This document shows, piece after piece, positions 35,809 to 47,498 of a DNA stretch of 64,000 nt. The translations under genes and the position numbers were made by a program. Origin of the DNA: Begonia masoniana (lineage: Eukaryota; Streptophyta; Magnoliopsida; Cucurbitales; Begoniaceae); NCBI GenBank assembly GCA_022432975.1, contig CM039509.1, positions 40,954,209 through 41,018,208 on the forward strand, read 5' to 3'. Under the pieces are notes generated by a model. That model was given only the letters and a program-made list of their open reading frames with translations. It was not told the origin of the DNA and did not search any database. The stretch's first letter is position 1. Every line of letters starts with the position of its first letter.

Positions 35809-35921
35809 TCCCGTTCTTTTAAGATCGACCTCGCTTTCTAGTCATAAATAGTGACCAAGGGGTGATCGGCCACTAGGCAGGATTTGTTTTGTTAGATTTT
35901 CATAGTTTAAGGTTTATTTTA
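35809..35921 (+). repeat. MULE right terminal inverted repeat
   Basis: Inverse match to 1571-1680. The outermost base and target duplication are not resolved; a partial repeat of CATAGTTTAAGGTTTATTTT follows directly and may lie outside or inside the end. Confidence 0.78.
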
Positions 35922-36189
35922 TAGTTTAAGGTTTATTTTAAAGACTTCTCATCGTTTGGGGTTTATTTTGGTTTTTATCCTTAAACATAATATATTTTAA
36001 TTTATTTTTAAGTTTTATATTTTGACATTATTATTAATTTTATTTATATGAATTAAACTGTTCTTGTATTTTTTTTAGGTTATGTATATGTGAAGGTTAT
36101 TAAATTCACACCACCTCTGTTCTATTGTTGGTTTTGTGATATCAAGTTATTATTTAAAATTTAATTTAGATATTTATTTTTAATTATTG

Positions 36190-37921
36190 TGGATCTGCAT
36201 AATTCTAATATTGAGAATCTTAATAATGATTTAGAAGAAATTTGAGAGTTAGTTCCTAAATGTTCAATGAAATAATCATCTGCACAAACATCTACATCTT
36301 CAGCTAGAAAGAAAATAAATAAATCATTTGATGTATGAAATCATTATGAAGTAAAATAAATTAAAATTATTCGAAAAGTAGAAATTAGATATCAACGTAA
36401 ATATTATATTAAAATTATGTATATTTTTTTAATAGTTGAACTAACATGATTGGTAGACATTTTAAAAGATGTCATTAAAATGAACAAGTAAAAGATCCTA
36501 CACAAATACAATTGAATACTAGTGATAGTAACATTTTTATATATTCACAAAATAGAATAAGAGAATAAATAACAAAGTTTGCAGCACAAATCCAAGTTAC
36601 CATTTTCATTCACCAACGGTGAAATTGAAAAATTTATAAAAGAATATGTTACTCCTAGTTTTAAACATATACCTAAAAGTACAATGAGAAACGATATTAT
36701 GAAAATATTTTATGAGATGAAAAATAAATTAATTGTAATTTTGCAAATGCCCCTTCAATATCTATTTTTATTACGTCTAATTTATGCATTGTACATAATG
36801 TTGTAGGTTATACAGTTGTAACTTCACATTTTATTGATGAATATTGACGCTTAAATAAAAGAATTTAAGACTTTGTAACTATGAATATCCTCACATAGTG
36901 GAATCATTTAAATAGACATATAGAATATAGCAAGAATTCTAGTGATATTGATGTATAACTCTTGACAATGGTAGTGATATTAATGTTGTCATTTTTCATT
37001 TTAAAAATTTACAATTAGTCATTACTCATGATTCTCTTTTTCATATAAGATGCGTGCTCAATATTTTAAATTTGGTTGTTAAAGATGTTAGGACTTATAT
37101 TTTGTTTCATATTGAATAATTAGATCTGTAATTTCTTAAACATTGAGTCTAATTCGATATAAAAAATAAAAATCAATATGTGTAATTCAAATTATTTAAT
37201 ATTACAAAATGTTCAGTCATACTGGCAAGTCAGTTGTTCCTATATTAGTGAAGACACAAATTATTAATCTTGATAAATCTATTTATTATATATTGCTAAT
37301 ACATTTTTTGATTTTTTTAACACCATTTTAAAATACTACAAATCAACGTTTTAGAATTTAGAATTTACAATCTCACTTCTCATCTTGTCTTCTAGTTTTT
37401 GTAACTTTAACATGTACTTTTACATTTTATCGACAATTAGATAAATTTATTAATATATTTTCAAAAATGGAAACATATAAAAAATATTAGCCAAGATTTC
37501 TCTTATTTTCTACATGGATTATAGATATGAATTAAAATAAGTGTGTTTTATGCTTAATAGGATTTAAATCTAATTTATGTGTTGCTTCTTTAGTCATTAG
37601 TGATCAAAATAGTAAATAGAATTGTTAATGTACATTCTTGTTATGAAATAAAATATTCTAATGTTAGTTATTTACATTCTCCTCCACATAACGAGCATTA
37701 TCATAGTAGTAGTAGTGGTGGATGTAGCTAAACAATTTTGTATCCATGGTATATGCAATGAATTAGATACTAAAAGTTATTTTACTTCTTTACGAAATGA
37801 ACTTAATATTTTTTTATCAATTCTATTTTTATATTTTAAATTGATGGAAAAGAAACTCTACCACATATTGTATTTTTTTTATATTGACATGTGATCTACT
37901 AATACCTTATATCTCTAATGT
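36190..37921 (+). pseudogene. hAT-2: Ac-type hAT transposase pseudogene, N-terminal and central part
   Basis: Heavily decayed, with many stops and shifts, but in the right order for the plant Ac/hAT family. A BED-type zinc-finger remnant lies at about 36300-36500 (KKINKSFDV*NHYE, RHFKRCH). Then come a VTPSFKHIPKSTMRNDIMKIFYEMK segment at 36640-36725, a GYTVVTSHFIDEY region near 36810 and a TLDNGSDINVV-like segment near 36960. A FHIRCVLNILNLVVKD segment lies near 37040. The frame runs up to IPYISNV at 37921, where Gypsy-3 is inserted. The transposase would excise and reinsert hAT elements; it is non-functional here. hAT-1 has different-looking flanks, so a relationship is not shown. Confidence 0.75.
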
Positions 37922-40548
37922 TGTAACACCCGGCATTTTTGCCAATGTATTTATTCCCTGGATATGTAAGCGGAATTACTCCGATATTAATTCAATGACT
38001 ATTTTTAATTGCCAACGTGTTCAATTGAATGAGAGTGGTTGTAGACCGATTTGACGAACTAAATAGAAATTTAGTTAAAAACCTATTGAAGGGTAAAATT
38101 GAGAGCCAATTAAGGTTGGTGGGAGGTGGCCAATGGATGAGTGACACCTGGCAACTTGTTGAAGAAGCCATGTTCTTTTCTCTCCCCTTCTACGTGAAAC
38201 CCTCACTTTTCTCATATGCTTCCTTCTGCTTCCTTTCATTTCTCTCGGTTTTCTCTCCTTCTGGCGATTTCAATCTTTCCAAAAACTTCTATTCTCATGT
38301 TTTCTCCAGTAGAGGTTCGTGCATCACCAAGGCAACACGTTCAACACTTTCAACACCGCAGCAAACAGGTAAGTTCATGTGTGTGGACTGGCCCTTAAGG
38401 CCCTACATCTTGGAGATACTAGGTTTTACATCCTGTAGGTTGGTTTCGGGTAGAAGGGTTAGAGTTAAGTTCTGTGTTTCCTTTCATTTTTCCGTTGTTT
38501 TATGTTCTTGTTCTCTGCTGTTTAAGTTGAAGCACTGTAAATGTCCATGCATACACGATTTTTCCTGAAAGTTCATGCAAAACTGTTTTTTGTACACGGT
38601 TTGAAGCTAAGCAAGATAAAATCTGACTGAAATGTATTGGTTAAGTGCGGGACGGGGACTGGCCTACTGTTCTGTTTCTGTATATCTGTTTGTGCCTGTC
38701 GTGCACTTGTCAGTTCCCCTATAAGCCCCGTACTGTACTGTCACCGTATTTCTGAAAGTCCATGCATAGCATATGCATCACTGCATTTATATATGTTCTA
38801 ACTGAGTTTTAGACTCATAGGTGAACTCCCTGATGTAGGTACTGAACCCGAAAATGAGGACTTTGTGCCTCAGTCTGATGAATAGGTGATTGGTGTTTCG
38901 AGCTCTCGGGGGTGGTTGCTGCAGCCAGACATAATTTTCTGTCTCGAGGTTTAAGTCTTTAAAGTAGAGTTCATATCTGTAAACTCTTCTAGAAATTCTG
39001 GTGTTTTGTTTTAAAACTCTGTTATAGTCCTGTGTTTTGTTTAAAAACTCTGTTGAGGAATTTTGTAATGTATAGGTTCTGTTGTTGATGTATTAAAAAC
39101 CTCTGTATTTGACAGTTGAATTTATGTTCTGAAGTATTCTGGAATTGTTTGGAATATTTTCTCCTTTAGGATGTGCATGGATTATCTCTGATTTTAGAGC
39201 CATCCATGCAATCTGTTTCCTTAAAATTTGGTCGTGTTTCCCTGATATGTCCAAAATCATGTTTTGAATCGTTTTCTGAAGTTTGAAGCTTTCATACCTT
39301 CTGTTTTCACGACTTATGTTTTATGGATTTCCTGTTAAAAGTTGGCAATTTTGTCTTTAAACTCTACATCCACCGGTTACTATTCACTTTTGTCTTATTC
39401 TCTTCTACCACTCAGCTTCTATCGCTGGCACTGTTCACTTTTGTCTTATTCACTTCTACCACTCAGTTTCTACCGCTGGCACTGCTCACTTTTGTCTTAT
39501 TCACTTCTACCACTCAGCTTCTACCACTGGCACTGTTTACTTTTGTCTTATTCACATCTACCACTCAGCTTCTACCGCTGGCACTGTTCACTTTTTTGTT
39601 ATTCACTTCTACCACTCAGCTTCTACCGCTTGCACTGTTCACTTTTGTCTTATTCACTTCTACCACTCAGCTTCTACCGCTGGCACTGTTCACTTTTGTC
39701 TTATTCACGTCTACCACTCAGCTCTACCGCTGTCACTGTTCACTTTTGTCTTATTCACTTCTACTTCTTACCACTTAGCTTCTACCGCTGCACTGTTCAC
39801 TTTTGTCTTATTCAAATTCTACCACTCAGCTTCGACCGCTGGCACTTGTTCACTTGTGTCTTATTGCCCATTCTACCAACTCAGCTTCTAACCGTCTGCA
39901 CCGGTCACTTTTGTCTTATTCACTTCTAACCCTCAGCTTCGACCACTCTGGTACTGTTTCACTTTTGTCTTATGTCACTTCTACCACTCAGCTTTAAACA
40001 GCTGGCACTGTTCACTTTTGTCTTATTCACTTCTAACACTCAAACTTCTACCAACAAGCACTGTTCACTTTTGTCTGAGTCACTTCGACCACTCAGCGTC
40101 TAACCACTGGCAACTGTTCCTTTTGGTCTTATTCACTTCGACCACTCAGGCTTCTAACCGCTGGCACTGTTCACTTTGTCTTATTCACATTCGAACCGCT
40201 GGACTGTCAGCTTTCTTTTACTTATTCACATCCCGGTTACGTTCACTTTTGTCTTATTCACTTCTACCGCCAATTTATATCTTCCGCCCCTGTTATCCAT
40301 TGTAGCCCTTCTATAGTATGCCTTCCTCCAGTTATTTTCATTCTTCCTGTTTTCCTGCTTTATTCTGCTTCTTTATTTCAGTCGCCCAAATCTGTTTCCC
40401 GTTCTTCCTATTTTCTTCTGTCTTTCGAATTCTGCCTTTTGTTAAAGTTTTGAAAAAAAAAATAAAAAAAATAATAATACGTCCCGTTTTCTGTAAAATG
40501 TCCCGGAGTGATGGCTCCTCGTCCCCGACCGGGTCGGGGGCCGTCACA
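37922..40548 (+). repeat. Gypsy-3 5' LTR, enlarged by a 51-bp repeat
   Basis: 2,627 bp against 2,160 bp for the 3' LTR. Most of the excess is in the 51-bp tandem array at 39367-40265. The open frame at 38029-38568 also exists in the other LTR and is not recognisable as a gene. Confidence 0.92.
39367..40265. repeat. 51-bp minisatellite in the Gypsy-3 5' LTR
   Basis: About 17 units of CTTCTACCGCTGGCACTGTT + CACTTTTGTCTTATT + CACTTCTACCACTCAG. Units up to 39790 are clean. From about 39800 to 40260 nearly every unit has one-base insertions or losses. The 3' LTR holds about 6-8 units (46632-47043). The 17-residue peptide periodicity in its frames reflects the 51-bp unit, not a protein. Confidence 0.9.
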
Positions 40549-40552
40549 GTTG

Positions 40553-40565
40553 TGGTATCAGATCG
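40553..40565 (+). other. Gypsy-3 primer-binding site
   Basis: TGGTATCAGATCG after the LTR end CCGTCACA, matching initiator-Met tRNA over its first ten bases. Confidence 0.8.
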
Positions 40566-40636
40566 ACAAGGTTTTAAAAATGATTCTGTAAAATGTCTGA
40601 CTGCGCAATCCGCCACGTGAGATCGCTCCACCAACT

Positions 40637-40695
40637 GTAAGTGTTTATAATCCCGTAAAAGTCCTGTTTATTAAATTAGGTTATTCTGTTTATAG
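40637..40695 (+). other. Candidate short leader intron (Gypsy-3)
   Basis: Donor CAACT|GTAAGTGTTTATA and acceptor CTGTTTATAG, 59 nt apart, 12 nt before the gag ATG at 40708. Confidence 0.3.
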
Positions 40696-40707
40696 GGTTT
40701 CTTAGAA

Positions 40708-43700
40708 ATGGTGAGAGGGCATCAGGAAGAGTCAAGCAAAAGCTCTCATGCCATTGACCGACTAACCGAACTGGTCGGAGTACAGTCCCGTATGGTTGAA
40801 CGTTTAATGGCCAGAGAAGATAACGGAAATAACAATCATGCTAATGCTCCGCGTGACACCAGTGGAGATAGATTCAGACGACTCCAGCCGCCTACATTCG
40901 ATGGATTATCTACTGACCCGATCCATGCTGAAGAATGGGTTCGGCAGATTGAACAAATGTTTAATTATGCCGAGGTAGAGGAGAGCAAGAAGGTCACATG
41001 TGCCACGTTTCATCTCACAAAGAGTGCCGGTTTTTGGTGGGATACTGTGCGGTCCACTACCGTGGCACTAAGCTGGGAGGGATTTAAGAATATCTTTTAC
41101 GAGAAATATTTTGACCGCGGGGTAAGGAAGGAAAAGTTGATTGAGCTCTCTCGGCTACGACAGTATGGATCAGTGGCAGAATATGTTCAGAAGTTTGAAT
41201 CGTTATCCCGCTATGCACCTCATTTGGTAGCCACTGACGAAAACAAGGTGCACCAATTTATTCAAGGTTTGAAGCTGGACCTCTTACGAGGGATTTCTTA
41301 TGGGGGATTTGATGAGGCACCGTACACGAAAGTGGTGGCCAAGGCCTATCAGTTGGAGACCTTAGAAGCGAAGTCCCAGAGACAAAGAGATCAGTCAAGA
41401 GGGATTATTCGGAATGTTCCTTAACAATAGCAAAGAAGTCAGAATTTGCAATCTCAACAACAACAAAACAGAGGCATTAGGAGGCTCAATGAGACCACCA
41501 ATAATCAGGACAAGGGAAAGAGACCAATGGGAGCTCCTCAACTTTTAGTATGCCCGCGGTGCCAGAAACTTCACAGAGGAGAATGTAGATTTATTACCGG
41601 CAAATATTTCCGATGTGGCAAAGGAGGCCATCATGTTCGGGATTGCTCGATGCCGGACACGAGACCAAACCTTGCAGTACCAAGGATTTTTGCAATGATG
41701 GTGGACGTTGATGATGCTGATCAGCACACAACAATTACAAGTACAATTTTGATATGTGATGCACCTGCTTATACCTTGTGGGACACGGGGGCCACACATT
41801 CGTTCGTGGCAATAGACTTCGTAGTTAGACAGAAGTTTTGTTGTACGCCGTTAGATCAACCCTACAGTATTATGCTTCCATCCGGAGAGTTTATGCACTC
41901 CGAGCAGGTTGTACGGGGTGATATAGTGTCAGTAGGACACCAGAAGTTGTATGCCAGTCTTATCGTTATCGGTATGAAAGGATACGATGTGATTCTGAGG
42001 ATGGATTTGCTGTTTAGACATCACGCCACCATCAACTGTAGGTTTGGGTTTGTGTCGTTTAAACGCCCGAACGAGGTAGAACTCTCCTATCAGGCAGTAC
42101 CAAAGGAACACCGTATGCCTGCTATATCTTCCTTGAAAGCTTAACAACTGATGAGGTCAGGATGCATCGGATTTCTTGCCCACGTAGTGGATGTTCAAAG
42201 GCAAAATGAAGTAGAACTTCAAAATATTCCGGTAGTTCGAGACTTCTCAGAGGTTTTCTTAGATGACTTATCGGGATTGCCACCTGATCGTGAAATCGAG
42301 TTTGAGATTGACGTATATCCTGATGCTGAACCAGTATCGAAGAATCCGTACCGTATGGCACCGATTGAGCTGAGGGAGTTGAAGGCTCAGCTAAAGGAAT
42401 TGGTGGATAAGGGTTTTGTGCGCCCTAGTTTTTCTCCGTGGGGTGCTCCCGTCTTGTTTGTTAAGAAGAAGGATGGGTCCCTACAGATGTGCATTGATTA
42501 CCAGGAGCTGAACAAGTTGACTATCAAGAATAAGTACCTGTTGCCGAGGATTGACTATTTATTTGACCAGCTACAGGGGGCTCAGGTATTCTCGAAGATT
42601 GATTTGCGCTCTGGTTATTACCAGTTGAAGGTCAGGGCTGATGATATTCCAAAGACCGCCTTCAGGACCCGGTACGGACATTACGAGTTTTTGGTGATGT
42701 CGTTCGGGTTGACTAATGCCCCCGCGGCATTTATGGACTTGATGAATAGGATATTCCAGGAGTTCTTAGACAAATTTGTAATCGTCTTCATCGACGACAT
42801 CCTGCTTTATTCTCGGAACAAGGAAGAGCATAAAGAGCACTTGGCTATTGTGTTCTCAACTCTAAAACAGCATCAATTATATGTCAAGCTATCAAAGTGT
42901 GAATTCTGGTTGAGTAGGATTAACTTCCTAGGCCACGTGGTGTCTGCAGAGGGAGTTTCCGTGGATCCAGCCAAGATTCTAACAGTGAAAGAATGACCGA
43001 GACGGAGAAATGCCAGTGAGGTACGGAGTTTTATCGGGTTAGCTGGTTATTATATAAAGTTTATCAAGGGATTTTCTGTAATAGCGAAGCCTATGACCAG
43101 TTTAACAAGGAAGGACATCAAGTTCATGTGGTCAGAAGCTTGTGAGGTGAGTTTTCAGACACTTAAGCAGAAATTAACTACTGCCCCACTGTTAGTATTG
43201 CCAGTTGAAGACGGCAAATTCAGCGTATACTGTGATGCGTCCAAGGTTGGCTTGGGATGTGTATTAATGCAAGAAGGGAAAGTTGTAGCATACGTATCCA
43301 GAAAATTGAAGAACCATGAACAAAACTACCCTACACATGACCTCGAGCTAGTGGCAGTCATATTTGCGGTGAAAGTATGGAGACACCACTTGTACGGACA
43401 ATCGTGTGAGGTGTTTTCTGATCACAAGAGCCTGAAGTACATATTTACCCAGAAAGAGCTAAACATGAGACAAAGACGATGGTTAGAATTTGTGAAAGAT
43501 TACGATGTTGAGATTAAATACCATCCTGGTAAAGCTAATGTGGTAGCTGATGCACTGAGCAGGATGTCAGCTACTATGCAACTAACTATGTCGGCCGTAT
43601 CAATGCCTTTGAGGACAGAGATACAGAAGTTCGATATGGAGATAGTTTCTGGGCTATCGGCCATACTAGCGGACTTGACACTGCGGCCCACCTTCCTGGA

Positions 43701-45119
43701 CTGAATTAAGGAGGCCCAGAAGACCAATTCAAAGGACATGGCTAATATTGTGAGCAAGTTACCTATGGCCTCTTCCGATTTCAGTTACTCGGGAGATGGT
43801 ATTCTGAAGTTCAAAAACAGATGGTATGTTCTGAAAGACGAAGAGCTACGAAAGCACATCTTGTCGGAAGCCCATTCATCTTCTTTCTCTGTGCATCCTG
43901 GAAGTACAAAGTTGTATCAGGACTTGAAACTTCACTTCTGGTGGCCGAACATGAAAAATGAAGTGGCCAAATATGTGGAGTCGTGCATGATATGTCAACA
44001 GGTCAAAGCTGAACATCAACGACCAAGTGGAACGCTTCAGCCTCTCCCGATCCCCGAATGGAAATGGGAGAACATAACGATGGATTTTGTTGTTGGCCTA
44101 CCAAGAAAAGCTAAGGGCCATAATAGCATTTGGGTCATAGTGAACAGATTGACGAAGTCGGCCCACTTTCTACCTGTGAAGACGACGTACTCCATGGATC
44201 AGTACGCAGAGCTGTATATTAATGAGATTATTAAGCTACATGGCATTCCTGTATCGATCGTCTCAGACCGTGATCCCAGATTCACTTCCAGGTTTTGGAG
44301 AAGTTTGCAGAACTCCTTGGGTACAAAGTTGGATTTCAGCACGGCATTTCATCCACAGACTGACGGACAATCAGAGAGAACAATTCAAATACTGGAAGAT
44401 ATGTTAAGATCGTGTGTATTGGAATTTCATGCTCCTTGGAGTAGATATTTGCCACTCGTGGAGTTTGCTTACAACAATAGTTACCAGGCTACAATTAGCA
44501 TGGCTCCTTATGAAGCTCTGTACGGCAGAAAGTGTAGATCCCCATTGTGTTGGGATGAGGTCGGAGAAACCAAGCTTATCGGCCCTGAGATATTACAGCA
44601 GATGTCTGAGGTGATAGCTGCTATCAAACAACGAATAAAGATTGCTCAGAGTCGACAAAAGAGTTATGCAGACCATAGAAGAAGAGACTTAGAGTTCGTT
44701 GAGGGAGATGAGGTATTCTTGAAAGTGTCTCCTTTCGAGGGCGTAATGAGATTCAGTAAGAAAGGAAAGCTCAACCAACGGTTCATTAGCCCATTTTCCA
44801 TTTTGAAGCGTGTGGGAAACATGGCTTACAGACCACAGTTGCCAGCGTCAATGGATGGAGTTCACAATGTCTTCATGTTTCGATGCTGAGAAAATGTGTA
44901 CTTAATCCAACTCAGATCGTGAAACAGGTGGACTTTGATATCATGCCGACGATGACATATGAAGAAAGGCCCATATAGATATTGGATACCTCACTCAAAG
45001 TGTTGCGCAATCAAGTGGTCCCATTGGTGAAAGTTTTATGGCGAAATCATAATGCAGAGGAAGCCACATAGGAAAGACAAGAGGATGTCAGGGCCCAATA
45101 TCCGGACCTCTTTGCTTAG
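40708..45119 (+). pseudogene. Gypsy-3 gag-pol, six nonsense codons in one frame plus a late frameshift
   Basis: From ATG 40708 the frame stays open in phase to 44889 apart from stops at 41422, 41428, 42142, 42994 and 43702. A one-base loss near 44873 shifts the chromodomain-like tail, which has stops at 44976 and 45069 and ends at 45117. Domains: gag ([13 protein letters not shown]), a zinc knuckle whose first Cys is Tyr (YFRCGKGGHHVRDC), protease WDTGATHSF with DTG intact, [10 protein letters not shown] (near 42790), RNase [12 protein letters not shown], integrase HHCC, and the D-D-E core ([17 protein letters not shown]). Near the first integrase Asp, the usual VDRLTK reads VNRLTK. Most stops fit C-to-T or G-to-A changes. 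Confidence 0.93.
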
Positions 45120-45140
45120 GCAAATTTTGAGGACAAAATT

Positions 45141-45159
45141 TCTGTTAAGGTGGGTGGAA
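45141..45159 (+). other. Gypsy-3 polypurine tract
   Basis: TTAAGGTGGGTGGAA directly before the 3' LTR start TGTAACACCCGG. Confidence 0.82.
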
Positions 45160-47319
45160 TGTAACACCCGGCATTTTTGCCTATGTATTTATTCCCCAGA
45201 TATGTAAGCGAAATTACTCCGATATTAATTCAATGACTATTTTTAATTGCCAACGTGTTCAATTGAATGAGAGTGGTTGTAGAACCGATTCGACGAACTA
45301 AATAGAAATTTAGTTAAAAACCTATTGAAGGGTAAAATTGGGAGCCAATTAAGGTTGGTGGGAGGTGGCCAATGGATGAGTGACACCTGGCAACTTGTTC
45401 AAGAAGCCATGTTCTTTTCTCTCCCCTTCTACGTGAAACCCTCACTTTTCTCATATGCTTCCTTCTGCTTCCTTTCATTTCTCTCAGTTTTCTCTCCTTC
45501 TGGCGATTTCAATCTTTCCAAAAACTTCCATTCTCCTGTTTTCTCCAGTAGAGGTTCGTGCATCACCAAGGCAACACGTTCAACACTTTCAACACCGCAG
45601 CAAACAGGTGAGTTCATGTGTGTGGACTGGCCCTTAAGGCCCTACATCTTGGAGATACTAGGTTTTACATCCTGTAGGCTGGTTTCGGGTAGAAGGGTTA
45701 GAGTTAAGTTCTGTGTTTCCTTTCATTTTTCCGTTGTTTTATGTTCCTGTTCTCTGCTGTTTAAGTTGAAGCACTGTAAATGTCCATGCATACACGATTT
45801 TTCCCGAAAGTTCATGCAAAACTGTTTTCTGTACACGGTTTGAAGCTAAGCAAGATAAAATCTGACTGAAATGTATTGGTTAAGTGCAGGCCGGGGACTG
45901 GCCTACTTTTCTGTTTTTGTATATCTTTTTGTGCCTGTCGTGCACTTTCCAGTTCCCCTATAAGCCCCACTTATACCCCTCTGCCACTGAAATGTAATGT
46001 ACTGTACTGTCACCGTATTTCTAAAAGTCCATGCATAGTATATGCATCACTGCATTTATATATGTTATTACTAGTTTTAGACTCATAGGTGAACTCCCTG
46101 ATGTAGGTACTGAACCCAAAAATGAAGACTTTGTGCCTCAGTCTGATGAATAGGTGATTGGTGTTTCGAGCTATCGGGGGTGGTTGCTGCAGCCAGACAT
46201 AATTTTCTGTCTCGAGGTTTAAGTCTTTAAAGTAGAGTTCATATCTGTAAACTTTTTTGGAAATTCTGGTGTTTTGTTTTAAAACTCTGTTATGGTCCTG
46301 TGTTTTGTTTAAAAACTCTGTTGAGGAATTTTGTAATGTATAGGTTCTGTTGTTAATATATTAAAAACCTCTGTATTTGACAGTTGAATTTATGTTCTGA
46401 AGTATTCTGGAATTGTTTGGAATATTTTCTCCTTTAGGATGTGCATGGATTATCTCTAATTTTAGAGCCATCCATGCAATCTGTTTCCTTAAAATTTGGT
46501 CGTGTTTCCCTGATATGTCCAAAATCATGTTTTGAATCGTTTTCTGAAGTTTGAAGCTTTCATACCTTCTGTTTTCACGACTTATGTTTTATGGATTTCC
46601 TGTTAAAAGTTGTCAATTTTGTCTTTAAACTCTACATCCACCGGTTACTGTTCACTTTTGTCTTATTCCCTTCTACCACTTAGCTTCTACCGCTGGCACT
46701 GTTCACTTTTGTCTTATTCACTTCTACCACTCAGCTTCTACCGCTGGCACTGTTCACTTTTGTCTTATTCACTTCTACCACTCTGCTTCTACAGCTGGCA
46801 CTGTTCACTTTTGTCTTATTCACTTCTATCACTCAGCTTCTACCGATGGTACTGTTCACTTTTTTCTTATTCACTTCTACCACTCAGCTTCTACCGCTGG
46901 CACTATTCACTTTTGTCTTATTCACTTATACCGCTGGCACTGTTCATCTTTTGTCTTATTCACATCCACCGGTTACTGTTTACTTTTGTCTTATTCACAT
47001 CCACCGTTTACTGTTCACTTTTGTCTTATTCACTTCTACCGCCAATTTATATCTTCTGCCCCTGTTATCCATTGTAGCCCTTCTATAGTATGCCTTCCTC
47101 CAGTTATTTTCATTCTTCCTGTTTTCCTGCTTTATTCTGCTTCTTTATTTCAGTCGCCCAAATCTGTTTCCCGTTCTTCCTATTTTCTTCTGTCTTTCGA
47201 ATTCTGCCTTCTGTTAAAGTTTTAAAAATAAAAAAATAATAATAATAATACGTCCCGTTTTCTGTAAAATGTCCCGGAGTGATGGCTCCTCGTCCCCGAC
47301 CAGGTCGGGGGACGTTACA
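45160..47319 (+). repeat. Gypsy-3 3' LTR
   Basis: 2,160 bp, very similar to the 5' LTR outside the minisatellite. The short array of CTTCTACCGCTGG and CATCCACCGG words is at 46632-47043. It ends GACGTTACA. Confidence 0.92.
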
Positions 47320-47324
47320 ATTGT

Positions 47325-47498
47325 AGTATCGAAATCTGCTTTTAGTGCAGGTAGAACTACGTATGATGAATGAAGGGACGACTAACACATGATCTCGTGA
47401 AGGCTCTTATTTGCATCAAAGATTGAATTGGCACCAAAACGAAAGATCAACAACGAGATGATGAAATAGATGAAGAATTTAGTAATTTAGATGTTTAA
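47325..47498 (+). pseudogene. hAT-2 transposase C-terminal remnant
   Basis: Continues the pseudogene interrupted at 37921. The first codons give VSKSAFSAGRTTYDE, the conserved hAT dimerisation motif (family form SESAFSxGGRxLDE). After stops and shifts, the tail DDEIDEEFSNLDV ends at TAA 47496-47498, a typical acidic plant hAT C-terminus. The match on both sides of Gypsy-3 is strong evidence for the split. Confidence 0.8.

Larger units (their letters stand above)
1548..35950 (+). mobile_element. Mutator-like element (MULE), split by nested insertions
   Basis: An old DNA transposon defined by two inverted terminal regions (about 1571-1680 and 35809-35921) and a decayed MURA-type transposase between them. 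Its own sequence is 1548-1820, 3821-5551 and 35293-about 35950, roughly 2.7 kb in all. hAT-1 and the Gypsy-1 nest occupy the rest. Removing hAT-1 with one copy of its target duplication rejoins GGGGTCACTGC to CCCCTAAACG. A related subterminal copy near 35690-35750 carries the same segment uninterrupted. Outer ends and the usual 9-bp duplication are not resolved because Copia-A1 abuts the left end. Confidence 0.8.
37922..47319 (+). mobile_element. Gypsy-3: Ty3/gypsy LTR retrotransposon inserted in hAT-2
   Basis: A 9.4-kb plus-strand element: 5' LTR 37922-40548, gag-pol 40708-45119, 3' LTR 45160-47319. Flanks AATGT (37917-37921) and ATTGT (47320-47324) are a 5-bp duplication with one change. 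Removing the element restores the hAT-2 reading frame. Termini TGTAACACCCGG and GTYACA, and the gag-pol sequence, make it a relative of Gypsy-2. Confidence 0.93.

Noticed and set aside
38029..38568. A 179-codon frame in the Gypsy-3 5' LTR (also 45325-45843)
   Set aside because: It lies within the LTR, is present in both LTRs, has no recognisable domain and begins close to the LTR start. Chance is likelier than a gene, though a small LTR ORF cannot be fully excluded.
39323..39929. Frames with 17-residue repeats in the Gypsy-3 LTR
   Set aside because: Artefact of the 51-bp tandem repeat.
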